A stretch of DNA of 64,000 nucleotides from Stercorarius parasiticus (lineage: Eukaryota; Chordata; Aves; Charadriiformes; Stercorariidae). Under the pieces are notes generated by a model. The model saw nothing but the letters and a program-made list of their open reading frames with translations. It did no database searches and was not told the origin of the DNA. Shown piece by piece: positions 1 through 13,000 of this stretch (position 1 is the stretch's first letter; every line of letters starts with the position of its first letter). The stretch spans positions 331,738-395,737 of the forward strand of contig VWZL01004631.1 in the NCBI GenBank assembly GCA_013396915.1, written 5' to 3'. The translations under genes were made by a program, and so were the position numbers.

Positions 1-3000
1 AACTCTCTCTCAGATCAAGCAATCAAAATTTATATAAATATTTGGTCAAATCACAAGACAGATGTTTCTCTGAAACACTGAGGAACATCAATAAAACACA
101 TCAGCCAATAATCTTCATGCTTCAAAGACCTGCAGCAGCACCATAGAAATTCTATTTAAAAGCCATTTCTCAATTTAGAACACTTTCTTTAATTCTCCAG
201 ATGATGTATGCTTCAACAGAAGACATTTCTTCCCAAGACAGTCTATTGTCCCTGCAGTTTATTGTTTCTGTGTTTTCAGAGTGCCTTTGTAACATTTCTT
301 GCTGAACTATTTATGCATTTGTGACAACAGGATTGTTTGTAGAGCCATTATCCCCCTAGAATACAAGATAGCATCAAGTCCTGACAACACCAAATGCAGG
401 AATGTTGCAAAAACAATTAACCAGTATTTCTCCAGTTCAACTGAACGCGAAGCTTACAGCAGGTCCATCTTGGGCAGCAGAAGGAAATAAACCAGTCACT
501 AGACTTCAGGAGATCTCTCTCTGTATTATGCAGAAGTAGCACAAGTCCTTACACCTTTCATCCTGCTTCTTCCAGCGTGGAGGAAGAAGGCCATCAGCAA
601 TCTCTCTCAAATCACTGCTGCTGAAAACTGCCACCTCACGTGCATCTCCTCACGTCCCCCTCCCACCTCATAATCCTCTTTTTGAGGCTCTCCCAGTCAT
701 CTCCACAAGAACTAACTGGAACTTCTGGTGATGAAGAAGCAAAGATCTTGCAAATATTCCTATTAAGAAACAAGGGAAAAATGTGTATTTAAAATATTTC
801 TGATTAAAATGCTCAGCATAGTCAGAGATTTTTTTTTCCAGGTGGTCAAATATCTCTATTAGCTAATACTGCAATTTGGTTTTAAGTCATACATGATTTT
901 TTTCTGATGAAAGACAGAATAGTCCTGAAAACTGAAGCAATGAACTCACTTATAAACGTACAGTGCAAGAAGTAGCTATAATGCAAGCCAGTCCGAACCA
1001 TGTATGACTAGCCTCAAGTCCTAACATGGAAAAGCCACCTTTAAAAAAAAAAAAAAATTAACCATTGTCTTATATCTTGAGGCCATTTAGCCCAGTACCA
1101 CACTACTGCTCCCACAGCGAACATGTGTTCTTTCTCCTCTGAGAGGACAGCAAATTCTAAAAAAAACCCCTTCTAATGGCCACATGAAAGAATCATGATT
1201 TCAAAGCTTTTTGCTTCTAGTCTATGTCACTGTTTAAGGCAATACTCTTTAAACACCTCGTATTTAAGCTCCAAAGTCTCCCTAGGTGAATAAAGGAGAC
1301 TGATTCAAGGAGAGGATTATAGAAATCCACTCCTAATAAGCGGAATACTCTTCCTACTACTGAACATACACTTGTGACTTCCCAAATCTATACAATTAGG
1401 AAATTAAATATTCTTTTTCCACAAGCTCACTGTGTAGCACTACTGATTTTCAGAAAAAAAGCCTCCAGTGTATTTATGATGTCTTCCTCTTCCTCCAAGA
1501 GGTCCTTAAATTTACTCTGCTGAAGAGTGAACAATACTTTGTGAGGCAGTGGGAAATACTGCCTTGATAAGGTACTTTACATTAGGGAAGAATTCACTGC
1601 ATCCCCTCGGCAAATTGTTCCAGAGACCATTTACAGGTTAAATATAATTTCTGAGCAAACTAAATTACACCAGTTCTAAATTTCAATCACAGGAACTCTT
1701 TGCATCTCCCCTTCTTCATTTTGTTAAGTCTCCATTACTTATGAGGTACTACCTCATAAGTACCTGCAGACTGTGACTGAATTATCTCCCCATGTCCTTT
1801 CTGTTAAGCTCAACAGCGAGCTGTTTCACTGTTGGTACAGGCATTTGTTAAGCCAATGAAAAGGCATAGTTTCTTTTCCTTTAATAATGCTTGTGATCGG
1901 TTGGTTACCCCAACTTACCAGAAGACTTTCTAACTTGCTAAGATTAGAATTGGACATAACCTTCCAGAATCAATCAGATTTTTATTCAAACCCCCCTTGT
2001 TTATGCATTTCAGATGTATTTTGGACCTCTGAATTACATTGCACTGAGATCATATGTTTTAGTTGACCACCTACCTCGAATCCTGTTTAGAGTCACTACT
2101 TCACCACTTCATGATGCATTTCCCACTCTAAAAGTAGGATGTTATTCTTTGGTCCTGGATGTATGATATTTTTTCCTTTAGTCATATGGAAAAGTATACC
2201 ATTAGTGTGTGTTTATTGCCCCCTTATATGATACCCACTCCCACAGTTAAAGTATCCTAAAGCTTTGGGAAACATGCATAGGAAGCAGAGGCAGAAATAT
2301 TTAATGACCTGGAAACAGAGAGGCATTAAGCAGAGCTACAACAGGGACAGATGAGAAATCCACTTGTTTCAGCTTTCTTCTGTCTCATACCAGGGCACTG
2401 ATTCATATGTGCTAGAAGATTCAGCTAGACTGGTTAAAGAGATTAAAATTTTCAGCTTTCTACCTGAACACTCTTGTTGACATTATTGTCTCTACTGCAG
2501 GGATACATCATGAATTAGACCATGAATGCTGCAGGCTCCTCCCAAACACATTAAAGTCAGCGAACACTGACTTCTTTGAACCTGCTCCTACATGTGAGTC
2601 ACAACAGTCAATTACCCTAATCAAATGTTTCGACAGTAGACAGCAAAAATACAGATTTGGATTAAATCATGCACAAATACTGTCTGTGCCACATGAAACA
2701 GACTTGATTTCCATGACTGACGTTGTGGCACGCCCACAATAAAAAGCACCCGGCAGCGATAGTGGTACAGGCGTCACCCCCCGCCTCTGACCCCTGCGCT
2801 GCTCAGCCCTTCAGCGGCGCCAGCACAACTTTGCGCGGCCCCACAGCAAGTCAGGAGAGAAAGGCCGATCCTCACAGCCCACCAGCGAACAGTTTTCTGT
2901 CAGGTTATTCTTAATTTCCTTCACCAGACAGCTCACTGCTGGAACAGGGGGAAGTGAATCCCGACTCCGCTGCGGGAGGAGCAAGACGACACACTGGGGT

Positions 3001-3237
3001 GACGGGACACAGAGACAGACCATGCTAAAAACACGTTAAAACATCCCCCGACACCACCCCGAGCGCCTGCTGCTGGAAAGCCGGAGACTCCGGGACCCGG
3101 AGAGGCTCTTACAGCCGAGCAGGACGGGCCTGCGGTGCGGAGCGACAGCCGCGAAGGCGAAGAGCAGTGCCGGTGGGAGCCCAGCGCCACAGGGGCCTCG
3201 CCACAGGGGCCTCCCCGCAGCGCCAGGCCAGTCCTAC
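1..3237 (-). other. VTI1A: VTI1A intron 1 (3' part outside window)
   Basis: This is non-coding sequence downstream of the VTI1A exon 1 donor on the minus strand. The short open frames here show no family resemblance and several overlap each other in the GC-rich 2.75-3.2 kb part, which is CpG-island composition and not coding signal. A 25-bp near-perfect palindrome lies at 1737-1761. I see no repeat family or RNA gene. Confidence 0.8.
1737..1761. repeat. 25-bp palindrome in VTI1A intron 1
   Basis: ACTTATGAGGTA at 1737-1748 and TACCTCATAAGT at 1750-1761 are exact reverse complements around a single C. No coding or transposon context. Confidence 0.9.
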
Positions 3238-4090
3238 CAGCTTGGGCACCCTCCCGATCCTGCCCGTGATCTCGGCCGTAAGCACCGCGAAGTCCTGCTC
3301 GTAACTCTCGAAATCGGAGGACATGGCGGCGGCAGAGCCGGTGGGGAAGGCAGCGACTCCGCTGCGATAAGTGCCGAGAACGCCGCGCTCAGCCGGCCGC
3401 CCTCAGCCGCTCCGCACCCAGGCGCTTCCGCGTTCTGCTCCCCTCAAAGGCGTCCCCCCCCAGCCTCCGGGCGGCTCGTCACAGGTTCCGGAGAGGCTCT
3501 TCGCCCCCGCTCAGGTGCTTTTAACCAGCGCGGCCCGCCGCCCTGCTGCCGCCCTGCCACCCCTTGGCGACCTTCGCTTGGGGGCGGCTCGCTCGCACCC
3601 GGTAACCCGCGGTCCCGTCTTCTAGCCTCGCTCGTTCAGGGGGGCGGGGACGGAGGGACACTGTTTCCCAGCGGGACTCTATTGCCAACGGACGAGGAGG
3701 CGGTGGCTGAGCAGGAGGCGCTGGCGGGCGGAGGCGAGCGCTGGCTCCGCTCCCCTCGCCTCACCGGGCCGGCGGGGCGGGGCCGAGGCTNGCCCTGGCC
3801 GTGGTGGCTGTGTGCTCCGCCACCGCCATGGCAGACGCCGCGCTGTGGTACTGGCCCCTGGACACCGCCGGGGGAAGCGTCAACTTTATCATGCTCCTTA
3901 ACTGGACCGTCATGATCCTCTACAACTATTTCAGCGCCATGTTTGTGGGCCCGGGGTACGTCCCGCTGGGTTGGACGCCGGTAAGTGCTGGCTTTCGATC
4001 GGTCGCCTTATCCCCAGGGCGGGGGGGCGGTGGGCCTGCCCTGGGGCCCGCCTCTCTGAGAGGAGCAGGTGCGGGTGTCAGAGAGGGCAA
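2750..4090. promoter_or_regulatory. CpG island and bidirectional VTI1A/ZDHHC6 promoter
   Basis: Base composition changes abruptly from AT-rich to GC- and CpG-rich over this stretch. Several GGGCGG-type Sp1 boxes occur (for example around 3640-3650 and 3771-3783). The island covers VTI1A exon 1 on the minus strand and the first visible ZDHHC6 exon on the plus strand. The core between the VTI1A ATG (3324) and the ZDHHC6 coding sequence (3792) is under 0.5 kb, so both housekeeping genes probably share one promoter. No clear TATA box is visible, as expected for a CpG-island promoter. Exact start sites cannot be read from sequence. Confidence 0.8.
3238..3324 (-). CDS. VTI1A: VTI1A first coding exon (SNARE, residues 1-29)
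   Basis: The ATG is at 3324-3322 on the minus strand and the exon reads MSSDFESYEQDFAVLTAEIT followed by GRIGRVPKL, a near match to the start of vertebrate VTI1A as I know it. It ends at CTG before a GTAGGA donor (3237-3236), giving 29 codons in phase 0. VTI1A is a Qb-SNARE of the trans-Golgi and endosomes. This piece starts the N-terminal three-helix domain. The SNARE motif and membrane anchor are encoded further left, outside the window. The 5' UTR lies in the CpG island shared with ZDHHC6, which starts head-to-head less than 0.5 kb away. What is seen: start, coding match and donor. What is inferred: that the rest of the gene is intact. Confidence 0.93.
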
Positions 4091-7000
4091 GAAACGGCCG
4101 ATGCCACCATTTCCCCTTTTTCCCCGAAGAATGCTGCCAGTCCCTCGGGCCACTCCTCTCTCCTTACCTTGTTTCGATATCTTCGCTTTGTGCTTCTTTC
4201 CCGCTTTGCTGCTGCTTCCAGCGTTTCCAGTATGCTCCAGCTCGCTCCATCCTTTACTAGTTCTGTCGGTTCCAGTGGTCTGGGGACAACCGGTAACGCT
4301 TCTTTGTGGGCAGCAATTGTGGTGTTTTATAGCTGCTTCTCAAAGCAAAACAACGTGAAACCAGTACGGTTATCTGGGAGTGAGAACTTCAAGGTTATCT
4401 GCACGCTCGCACACACACTGTTGCGTTGAAGACTTTGCTGCTAGTAACAAGGATTAGAAGAATTTCATTTAGCACACTTAATTTTTTTTTTTACGTGAGC
4501 CAGAAAAGTTACATGTTTATATTATGTTCAACACAGTATTATAAGTCAAGGTAGAAATTTGCATTTCCTTTGCTTCATTAATCTCTTGGAAGAGTAGTAG
4601 TCAAGGACCAGAATGACACAGGTTCAGTATCTCCACACAGCAGGCCAGGGTTTGAAGATTAGTAATAATTGTATTTCTGCTTGTGGAGTATTTCTCAGAA
4701 CAGAGTCTAGTGAGAAGAGGATCCTGATGCAGTCCTAGCAGGACAACTGGGTATTCCGCTTAGCAAGCAGAAGATTTTGGCTTGCATTATTACTGTTTGT
4801 TATCTACAAATCTTTCTGTCTCTCATATTGCTGTAGTTGGTGTATGTGTGTTTGTAAGAGAGAGAAGGAGGCAAACAAGAGCTAGTTGAACGTTAACGCT
4901 TACCAGTACTGTATCTTAGTAGTAAGCCTAGATTGGCTTAGGGTATAAAACGGAGAGACAAGGTGCACAAGTTTTTAAAAAATAATTTAAAGTCCTTATG
5001 CTTGTTACTCTCAGAACTTCACTATGAAGCCATGCTTGTACAGTTGCTCTTCCTCATGGAAGAGCTGTTTATTTCTTTTAGCAACCAGCACTTTCAACAG
5101 TGGGAGATGGCTGTGTTGATAGCCAAGAGAGTATTTAATTTTGTTTTTTTCTCTCCTCGCTACCTACGATTAAATAGGGTTGGGTTATGAGACACACCCT
5201 GTCAGAAGAAAGCAAAGATGCTTAGGTTAGGAAGGTGCTAAGATATATATTGCCAGTAGAATTATCTATATGTCTAACACGCCTTTTCTTCTGTTTAAAG
5301 GAAAAATCTCAGGATTGCATGTATCTCCAATACTGTAAAGTGTGTCAGTCTTACAAGGCACCACGTTCACACCACTGTCGAAAGTGTAACAGGTATTGTC
5401 TTTCTTTAAAGTTGTTTTAAGTCCATATTAAAGCAGCTGCTAATCTAATGATGAGCTATTAATATATTTTATTCTTCCAAGTCTTGTATTGTGCATTTTT
5501 AAAAGGTTTCTGTATGAACACTATACCCATTTCAAATATTTCCACTTTCTAGTTGTATGATTTCTATATGGTTTTACTGTATTTAATAAATAAATCTGTC
5601 TTTAGCATTTTCTTTTTAGCTCAAAATCAGTTCCTCTTAAGAACTTTTTGGTAGCATTAACAAAACGTTGCAGTAATGTTTCAGGGAAGTGAGCCTGTGT
5701 AAATACCTGAAAGTCTTTCAGTCCTTTCTAAGTTCTGAGTCCAAACATTCACCTGCTCAGGGAGTAGAAATGCCTATTCTGTCATCTTTGCAAATGAGAG
5801 TTAAATATTGATTTGAGTAGAAATTTTGGACTGTTCTTTACTTTTCCCTAAAGGGTTTTTTTTCGAGGGGCGTCTGCATGTTAAGTGAACTAATAAGCCT
5901 TTTGGGTCAACTTAAAAAAATTTTGCCTTGTTACATGTTAGTCTTCCAGCAGACTTGTTTTGAGCTAAAGAATGCTTTTATTATAAATAGCTGCACTAGA
6001 ATTTACTGTAGCTTGAAAAAAAAACAAGCCACTTGAGCTGTCTGCAGTCCAGGCTGTAGCTGCATTTATCTTGGGTTTACTGGGCAGGTCCTCCTCTGAA
6101 GGACTTTACAGAGCATGGTAAAAAGATATTGCAGCATATGCATTCATTTGTTATTTCTATAAACACAAAATACACAGTCAATGTGCTTTTAGGAAGTAGA
6201 GACTGAAACTGTGGAGCAGTGCTGTAATTTGGCTGCATCATCCTGAGACTTAAAATTAGATCCCTTTCCTTGAGTGACAATCTTTACACTGAGGGTTTAA
6301 GAGAAAATGGCAGCAGATCCTGATGATTGTCTTTGCAGAAGCAAGTTCTTTAAATAATTTATGTTTTGTCAAATAAATAAAACAGCAGAAACTGCAGCAC
6401 ATCCTCCAAATCATTTCGCTGATATGCATTAGGAATTTTCTGGCCAAAGTAACTCATTCTGCCTGTATTTCTAGCCTGTTGCAGTGAAGTAGGTAACTTA
6501 AACCACTGCCAGAAGTCTTCTCTGCTATGGCAAGTTTCAGTGCATGAATGGAGTCACTTCTTGCGGCCCACCTGAATGGGCTGAGGTTTCCAGCTAAGAT
6601 CTAGGAACTTCTTCAGAAACACTTGTGCTGATAATTAATATTACATGTTCAATAACTTGTACAGTGGCAGTTGAGCATATACTAATGAAGAACAACTAGT
6701 TCTTTAAAAGGGAAAACCTGAACTTCCTATTGGGAATGAACTAATTTAAAAGATAATGAGGTCAGTAGTTCCAAATCACTTAACGTTTATTTTCAGAGAA
6801 GCTGGATATTTGTGTAATTCAGTCCTTTGTTTATCCCTTAGGTTTGGTGCAGATGAACTGCAACATTATAATTGGTGACTTTTACACCTGCTAAGTTGAA
6901 TCAATGCAATTTGGGATGTGGACAAATCTTTTGTCAGGTGTTTTTTTTTTTTTTGCACGTGCAAGCTAAACCAAAATAACCAGCTTTATATTGAATACAA

Positions 7001-10000
7001 GAGTGTCTCTAGGGGTGTTTATACTTGTTAAATAGGTTTTGAAAAGGACTCATACTGGTGTAAGGTCAATACATAGCAAGTGATGAAGCTTTCAGAGGGT
7101 CTACTACTGAAAAGAAAGAGGCATTAGCACAGTTCTGTCTGTGTATCTTTATATGCTCTTTCTGCAAGTAGTTCTCAGGGGACTTGATATTTCCTTGGTT
7201 TTCCTGGTGTGCTTATTTAAAAGAATTGGCAATAATATTAGTGCTTAGTTATTGTGTTGATGGTTCTTACACTTCCCATTCTAGACCTCTGTCTCCGAGC
7301 TCTGGAATTATGGTGTTTATTAGCAACTAGCAAGTTTGAGTAAAGAGGAGGGAGTGATAATTAGAGATGGTAGGACCGGGGAGCACTTTCTGTTTTGCTT
7401 TCTTTCACTCTACAACATGAAATAGCATTCTAAATAGCAACGAAAAAAGACGCTGTTGTGTTGAGCTGTTGGAAGTTAGTGTGTTTAAATGAATGAGTGC
7501 AGGTTGAGTAGTAGAAAGTTACTTGTCCTTTTCTTTGTGCTTTTTGGAAAAAACATAATAAATGTCCTTTATATTAATGAATGCTTATTATTCACAGATG
7601 TGTCATGAAAATGGATCACCATTGTCCTTGGATCAACAACTGTTGCGGATACCAGAATCATGCATCTTTCACTCTGTTTCTCCTCTTAGCTCCACTAGGA
7701 TGCATTCACGCTTCTTTCATATTTGTTATGACTATGTACACTCAGCTTTACAACAGAGTAAGAAAACATAATTAAATGCTTAAAATATTATTTAAGTCAG
7801 ATGGGTGATTTATTTCTGGAGGTATGAGATTGTTTGATTTCCTAAGAAGCAGCATGTGGAATTCCTTGTTATTCTTTCAACGTGTACTCTCGGTTCTGCT
7901 CTCCACCTGTGAGAAGTATGTTCACTGATTGCAGGAGGATTCAGAGAAAGTTGTTTTTATTTTCTTTGCTTTTCTTCTTTTTTTCTCCCCTTTTTTTCTC
8001 CCCTGTTGCTTGTCATAATCACTGGGAGTTTCCTAGAGCTTTGCATTCACTAAAGACAGTTTCTGAGTAGTACTTTATATAGAGAGACAGGCTGTGTTTT
8101 GGCTGGCACAGAAACTAGTTGCTATTTATTTCCAACACACAAGTTAGATGCTATTTATTTCCTTTTGCTTGCCACTTTTTCAGAATTGTATCCCTTTCTT
8201 CAAGGGGAAAAACGGTACATTTTTTTGTAACCAAAACCAAATTATGTTGGATTTGTTTTTAAATGGGAAAATCTAATTGGAGCAACAGTGAGCAAAGCTT
8301 GTTCTGGAATACATCCCTTATCTCAGATCTATGGCTAAGGTTATGAGCTTTGATTTCAGCCTTTTTGGTTGCAATGAAGAGCTTGAAAACATCAACTGAG
8401 TGTAACATATGAAGGCTGTGTGTTGTATTTGCAGAGCAGTAATGTTGAGAACTGCTAAAGCTTTCAGAGGAAAACCTGTAGCATTTCTATCAAAAATGGA
8501 TACCGTGCTATGCAAACATTTTTTTTATCTGAAACTGATGAATGTGTTTTTGTTAAATATGCCAGTCCAGCTATTTTTTTTTTTGCAGATTTTAGGCCTA
8601 ACTTGATGTGGAGCTTGCAAGGTGGTGATTTTGATTTAGCTTTCCATCTAGAGAAGGCCTACATCTAGGAAAGAATGTATTTCTGAAGAGGAAAAGTCAT
8701 TTGAATAATTTTTTTTTTTTGGTAATTATTCCACTTGCATTATAAACCTGTCAGAAGTTGGGCACCTACCTTCAGAGCCAGATTTCTTATTGATAATTTG
8801 TTTTGTTTCATCAGTCAGAATGATCTAGAGCTGAGTGATGACTTTTTCCCTTTGCAGATATCTTTTGGGTGGAGTTCTGTAAAGATTGACATGAGTGCAG
8901 CCAAGAGGGACCCTCGACCTATTATTCCCTTTGGACTGTCTGCATTTGCTGCATCTTTATTTGCCTTAGGACTGGCATTAGGAACAACTATTGCTGTTGG
9001 TATGCTGTTCATTATCCAGGTAAGTTTATGGCTTCTGTTACAAAGAAGTTAGTTTTGACTGGTTGTGGAGCAGAAACAGAATTCAAAATTGAGATAGAAG
9101 CAGTTGTTTAGAGCTTATGTTGCTGCGTAACAGGTTTTATGTTGCTTTCTCCCAATTCCTCTGCTGTTATCACAATTATTTTATTATTTTTTCCTCATGG
9201 GAGAACTTGGAGCTGAAAATGTAATGAACTAAGAAAATATGAGATGGGCTTTATAAACGATCTGGAAAAGGCAAAATACTTGGTACTTCAGGAGTACATG
9301 CCCCTATCCCTGAAAATAGATATAAACATGCTGGATATATTACTTCAAATGTTTGAGATCTTTGGAAGGAAACAAAAATACACATTTTAAGCATAAACTG
9401 AAATACTATGTGATACTGTCTAACTGTATAATTTTAGAGAATAGCATTAGCATGTATCTATGCTGAATCTTAATTTTGAATGTTTTATATGTTTCAGTTA
9501 AGCCTGGAAATGTTGCTTTGTTGTTTAAAGTGAATTTATTTTATTAAATGAAGGTTTTTTTGCTTAGCTGATATATTTCTGAGAAAATTAATGCTAATTT
9601 CACCTAACACTTTTATTTTAGATGAAAGTCATTTTGACAAATAAAACTTCAATCGAGTCTTGGATTGAAGAAAAGGTAAGCTTTTATTACCGTGTTCAGG
9701 TACGGCATTGTTACAAAGCTTATTCTTCATATTTATCCATTTCTTGTTTCACTTCTCTGGATTTAAACCAAAGGTGTCATTTCAGTTCACTGCTGACTTT
9801 ACACCTACATCCAGCTTTTCCATTACTGTTTCTGAAATTGACTGTAATAGATGAGAAATCATTTAACTGCATAGATTTTTCTTTTCTTTTTTGCTTGGGG
9901 CAATTGGTTTGAACATAGAAAAATATTTGCTTTTAAGAGACTTTGCTTATCTGCTTGGAATATATGGGTGTTTTCATCTGAAACTTCAATTGTCTTTGCT

Positions 10001-13000
10001 TCTCATTTTGCCCACTGATGTCTTTAATTGTCCACTTCCCCTGCCCATTCTAGATGGCATGTTTTGGCTCATGATTTTCTGAATTTCCTACTCCTCTGAT
10101 TAAAATTGGGAGGATTTTCCTTGATTTTGAAGAAGTACTAGAAAATAATGAGATACCTAGTCTTCTCTCCTTCAGATTTCTTTTTGATTTACATATCTTT
10201 ATATAGGTTTTCACAAGACTTTTCAGAAGAAATATAGCCCAGCAGCAGAAGCTGAGTTTAGAGGAAGCAAAACTGACTGAATGTTTAGAAACTAGTTCAG
10301 TGCTACCAGGTTATTTTGTCCACAAGCATTTCATTATTATCCTGTTGTCTTTTATTCTGGGTGAAAATTAGTATGAGGATCTTCACTGTGTATAAGTACC
10401 TAAGAATAGTAATGCCTTCTCTTTGTGTAGAATCTAGCTTAGCTGGATCGTAGTCCTTCTGGGCCTTTGAATAATAGGACAATGGAACATAAATGAAAGA
10501 AAAACCTGTTATAACTTCATAGTAGAATTTGGAATAATCTGTTAAAATTTTTACTGTAAAACACAGACTGCTAATATGTTTGTTCTGAAAACTTAGCACA
10601 GACTGTAATACGTAAGTGTTTAATAAAAACAACATTATTGCAACAGAGAACAAACTCTTCTGTGGTTGTTCCACTAGATGTCATCATTACTGAAAGAATG
10701 AAAAGTTCATGACTGCAGAAATGTGGGACATTCAGAGTGTGCCTGTATGTATGCGCTTCTTAGAGGTGGAATAGACGCTACGAATGTTGAGTTATGCTTG
10801 TGATTGCTAATCAAAGAATCCTGAGCTGTGGAGTATGTAACTGAGAAACTGTCAGGCATCAGTCTTTGAAAAAAGCCATAAAATATAATCAGGGTAGTTG
10901 GTTGGCTCTGTTAAAGGGGCCCGGGTGGACCCAGACCAGATGCACTTCTAAATGCAGGATTGTTCTAAGTGGCTTTAAAAGCCTAGGTTAATATAGCGGA
11001 AACTTACCGCTCTTGTCTCACAACGTTTGCCTTCAGGTCTCATGGACCCATACAGGGCATATGAGCTGGCCTTAATATTTGCTGTTCAGTTGCAGTTTGT
11101 AGGGTATGTTTTTATGTACTGTATTTCTTAATTATTTTCCAGGCCAAAGACAGAATCCAGTACTACCAAACGGGTGAGACCTTTATTTTTCCTTATGACA
11201 CAGGAAGTAAATGGAAAAACTTCAAGCAAGTGTTTACATGGTCTGGGATTCCTGAGGGAGACGGCCTGGATTGGCCAGTAAGAAATGGCTGTCATCAATA
11301 CAGTTTGACGGTAACTGATCTTCAGTGGTATCTCAAGTTAATCCTCCTCACTATCCAATTGCCTGCTTTCCTTTGCAGTAATTTGCCAACTTTTTAAATA
11401 ACTAAAATAGACTGACTATAAATATATATAGTTAAGAAACAGGAGTCCTGTCAAATGTTCTCCCTTTTTTTGTTACGCTAAAAAGTTAAGCTTTTGTGAG
11501 TGCTTTTGAATGCTAATTATATTTCATGTGTTTGTTGAATGGTTTCAATACCTGACTTCATTTTGTGTTGAATACACAAGTCCTCTTAAACTAAACACTG
11601 CCTAAATTTCTATTTATAATCATTTATAGATAGAGCAACTGAAACAGAAGGCAGACAAGCGAGTAAGAAGTGTAAGTATTTGTGAAGTTTGACCTGGAAT
11701 TACTTTGAAATATCAGTATAAAAGAGTGTAAGTAATTGCTGAGACTATTTCTTTTCTTGATTTTTAAACCTAGGAATTAAATACCTTGTGTTTCTACACA
11801 AACAGTGTGCTGCAACCTCTGCTTAGTTAAACTTAGCATTTAGATTTCTTTGCATTCGCTCCTTAGTTTCCAGATGGTAAGAAACATGATAATAAAGATG
11901 ACTGTGCTTCATTGTTAAGCAGTTAATTTAGAATTTAGAGTCCCTTTTACAATCATTGTCATTATGCTCAAATCTAACAGTATGCTTGAATTGATTTTTT
12001 TTTTTTTGGCATAAAACTGTCAGCAAAGGCATAGCTCCATACAATAATATATTGCTGTGTTCTGTTCAAATTTGTAGGTGCGGTATCGAGCAGTAGAAGA
12101 TTACAGTGGTGTCTGCTGCCCTGTGACTAAAGGTGTTAAAACATTCTTCACAACACCGTGCACTGAAGAACCTAGAATTGCACTGAGTAAAGGGGATCTG
12201 ATTTTAGCCACAAGAGGCTTAAAGTTAGTGCCTCCACACCTTTATGTTTGGTTAAAAGAAATACTGCGATGAGTTGTGGCATCTAATTACCTGTTACGCT
12301 TTCTTCCCCAGACACTGGATGTATGGTGAGAAGATTCTCGACTCAGCTGCTGATGGTATGAAGCAGTTATTTTTCACTTTCTGTTGAAAATTGTAAATCA
12401 ATTTTATAGCTGTCTAGAAATGTGGACAATATTACATGTTCAGTTTTCAAAATGTAATGACTGACCTTACTGGCATTAGCTCCTCTCCCCTCTAAAACCA
12501 CATCCACAGTTTTTATTCTTCACATCTGCTAGATTTACCAGTTATGATAAACATTACGTGAATCTGTCAGACTGAAAGAACATTCATCTAGTAGTTTATT
12601 GAAGGTTGAATGGGAAGGGGGACACTTCCTCATATTCTAAGAAAAAGTTAAGACATCTAGACTCTAAAGAGATTAGTGGTGATTTCTTTTTTTTTTCTTA
12701 AATACATTCAGATTTTCTACCTAAACACCCCAAATACATATAAAACCTGGGATTACTCTTTGTACATCTTAAAAACAAGGAGACATTATGTTTTTGATTT
12801 GGGATCGATTCCAAAAACTTTGGCGTGCATTTACGTAACTAACAACAGCTATCAAAGATGTTAAAGACTCCTGCTGGTCTGCAGAGAGACAACATCATAG
12901 CCACCTGCATTGAAATTTTTACGTTTTTTTACTTTAGCCCTCCTGCTTAGGAGTGAGCTAAAATTTTACCTGCCAAACTTTCCATCGAGGGTGCGTTAGA

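Noticed and set aside
2811..3190. Several overlapping minus-strand frames left of VTI1A exon 1
   Set aside because: They are in CpG-island DNA, where stops are rare. They lie past the exon 1 donor and resemble no protein.
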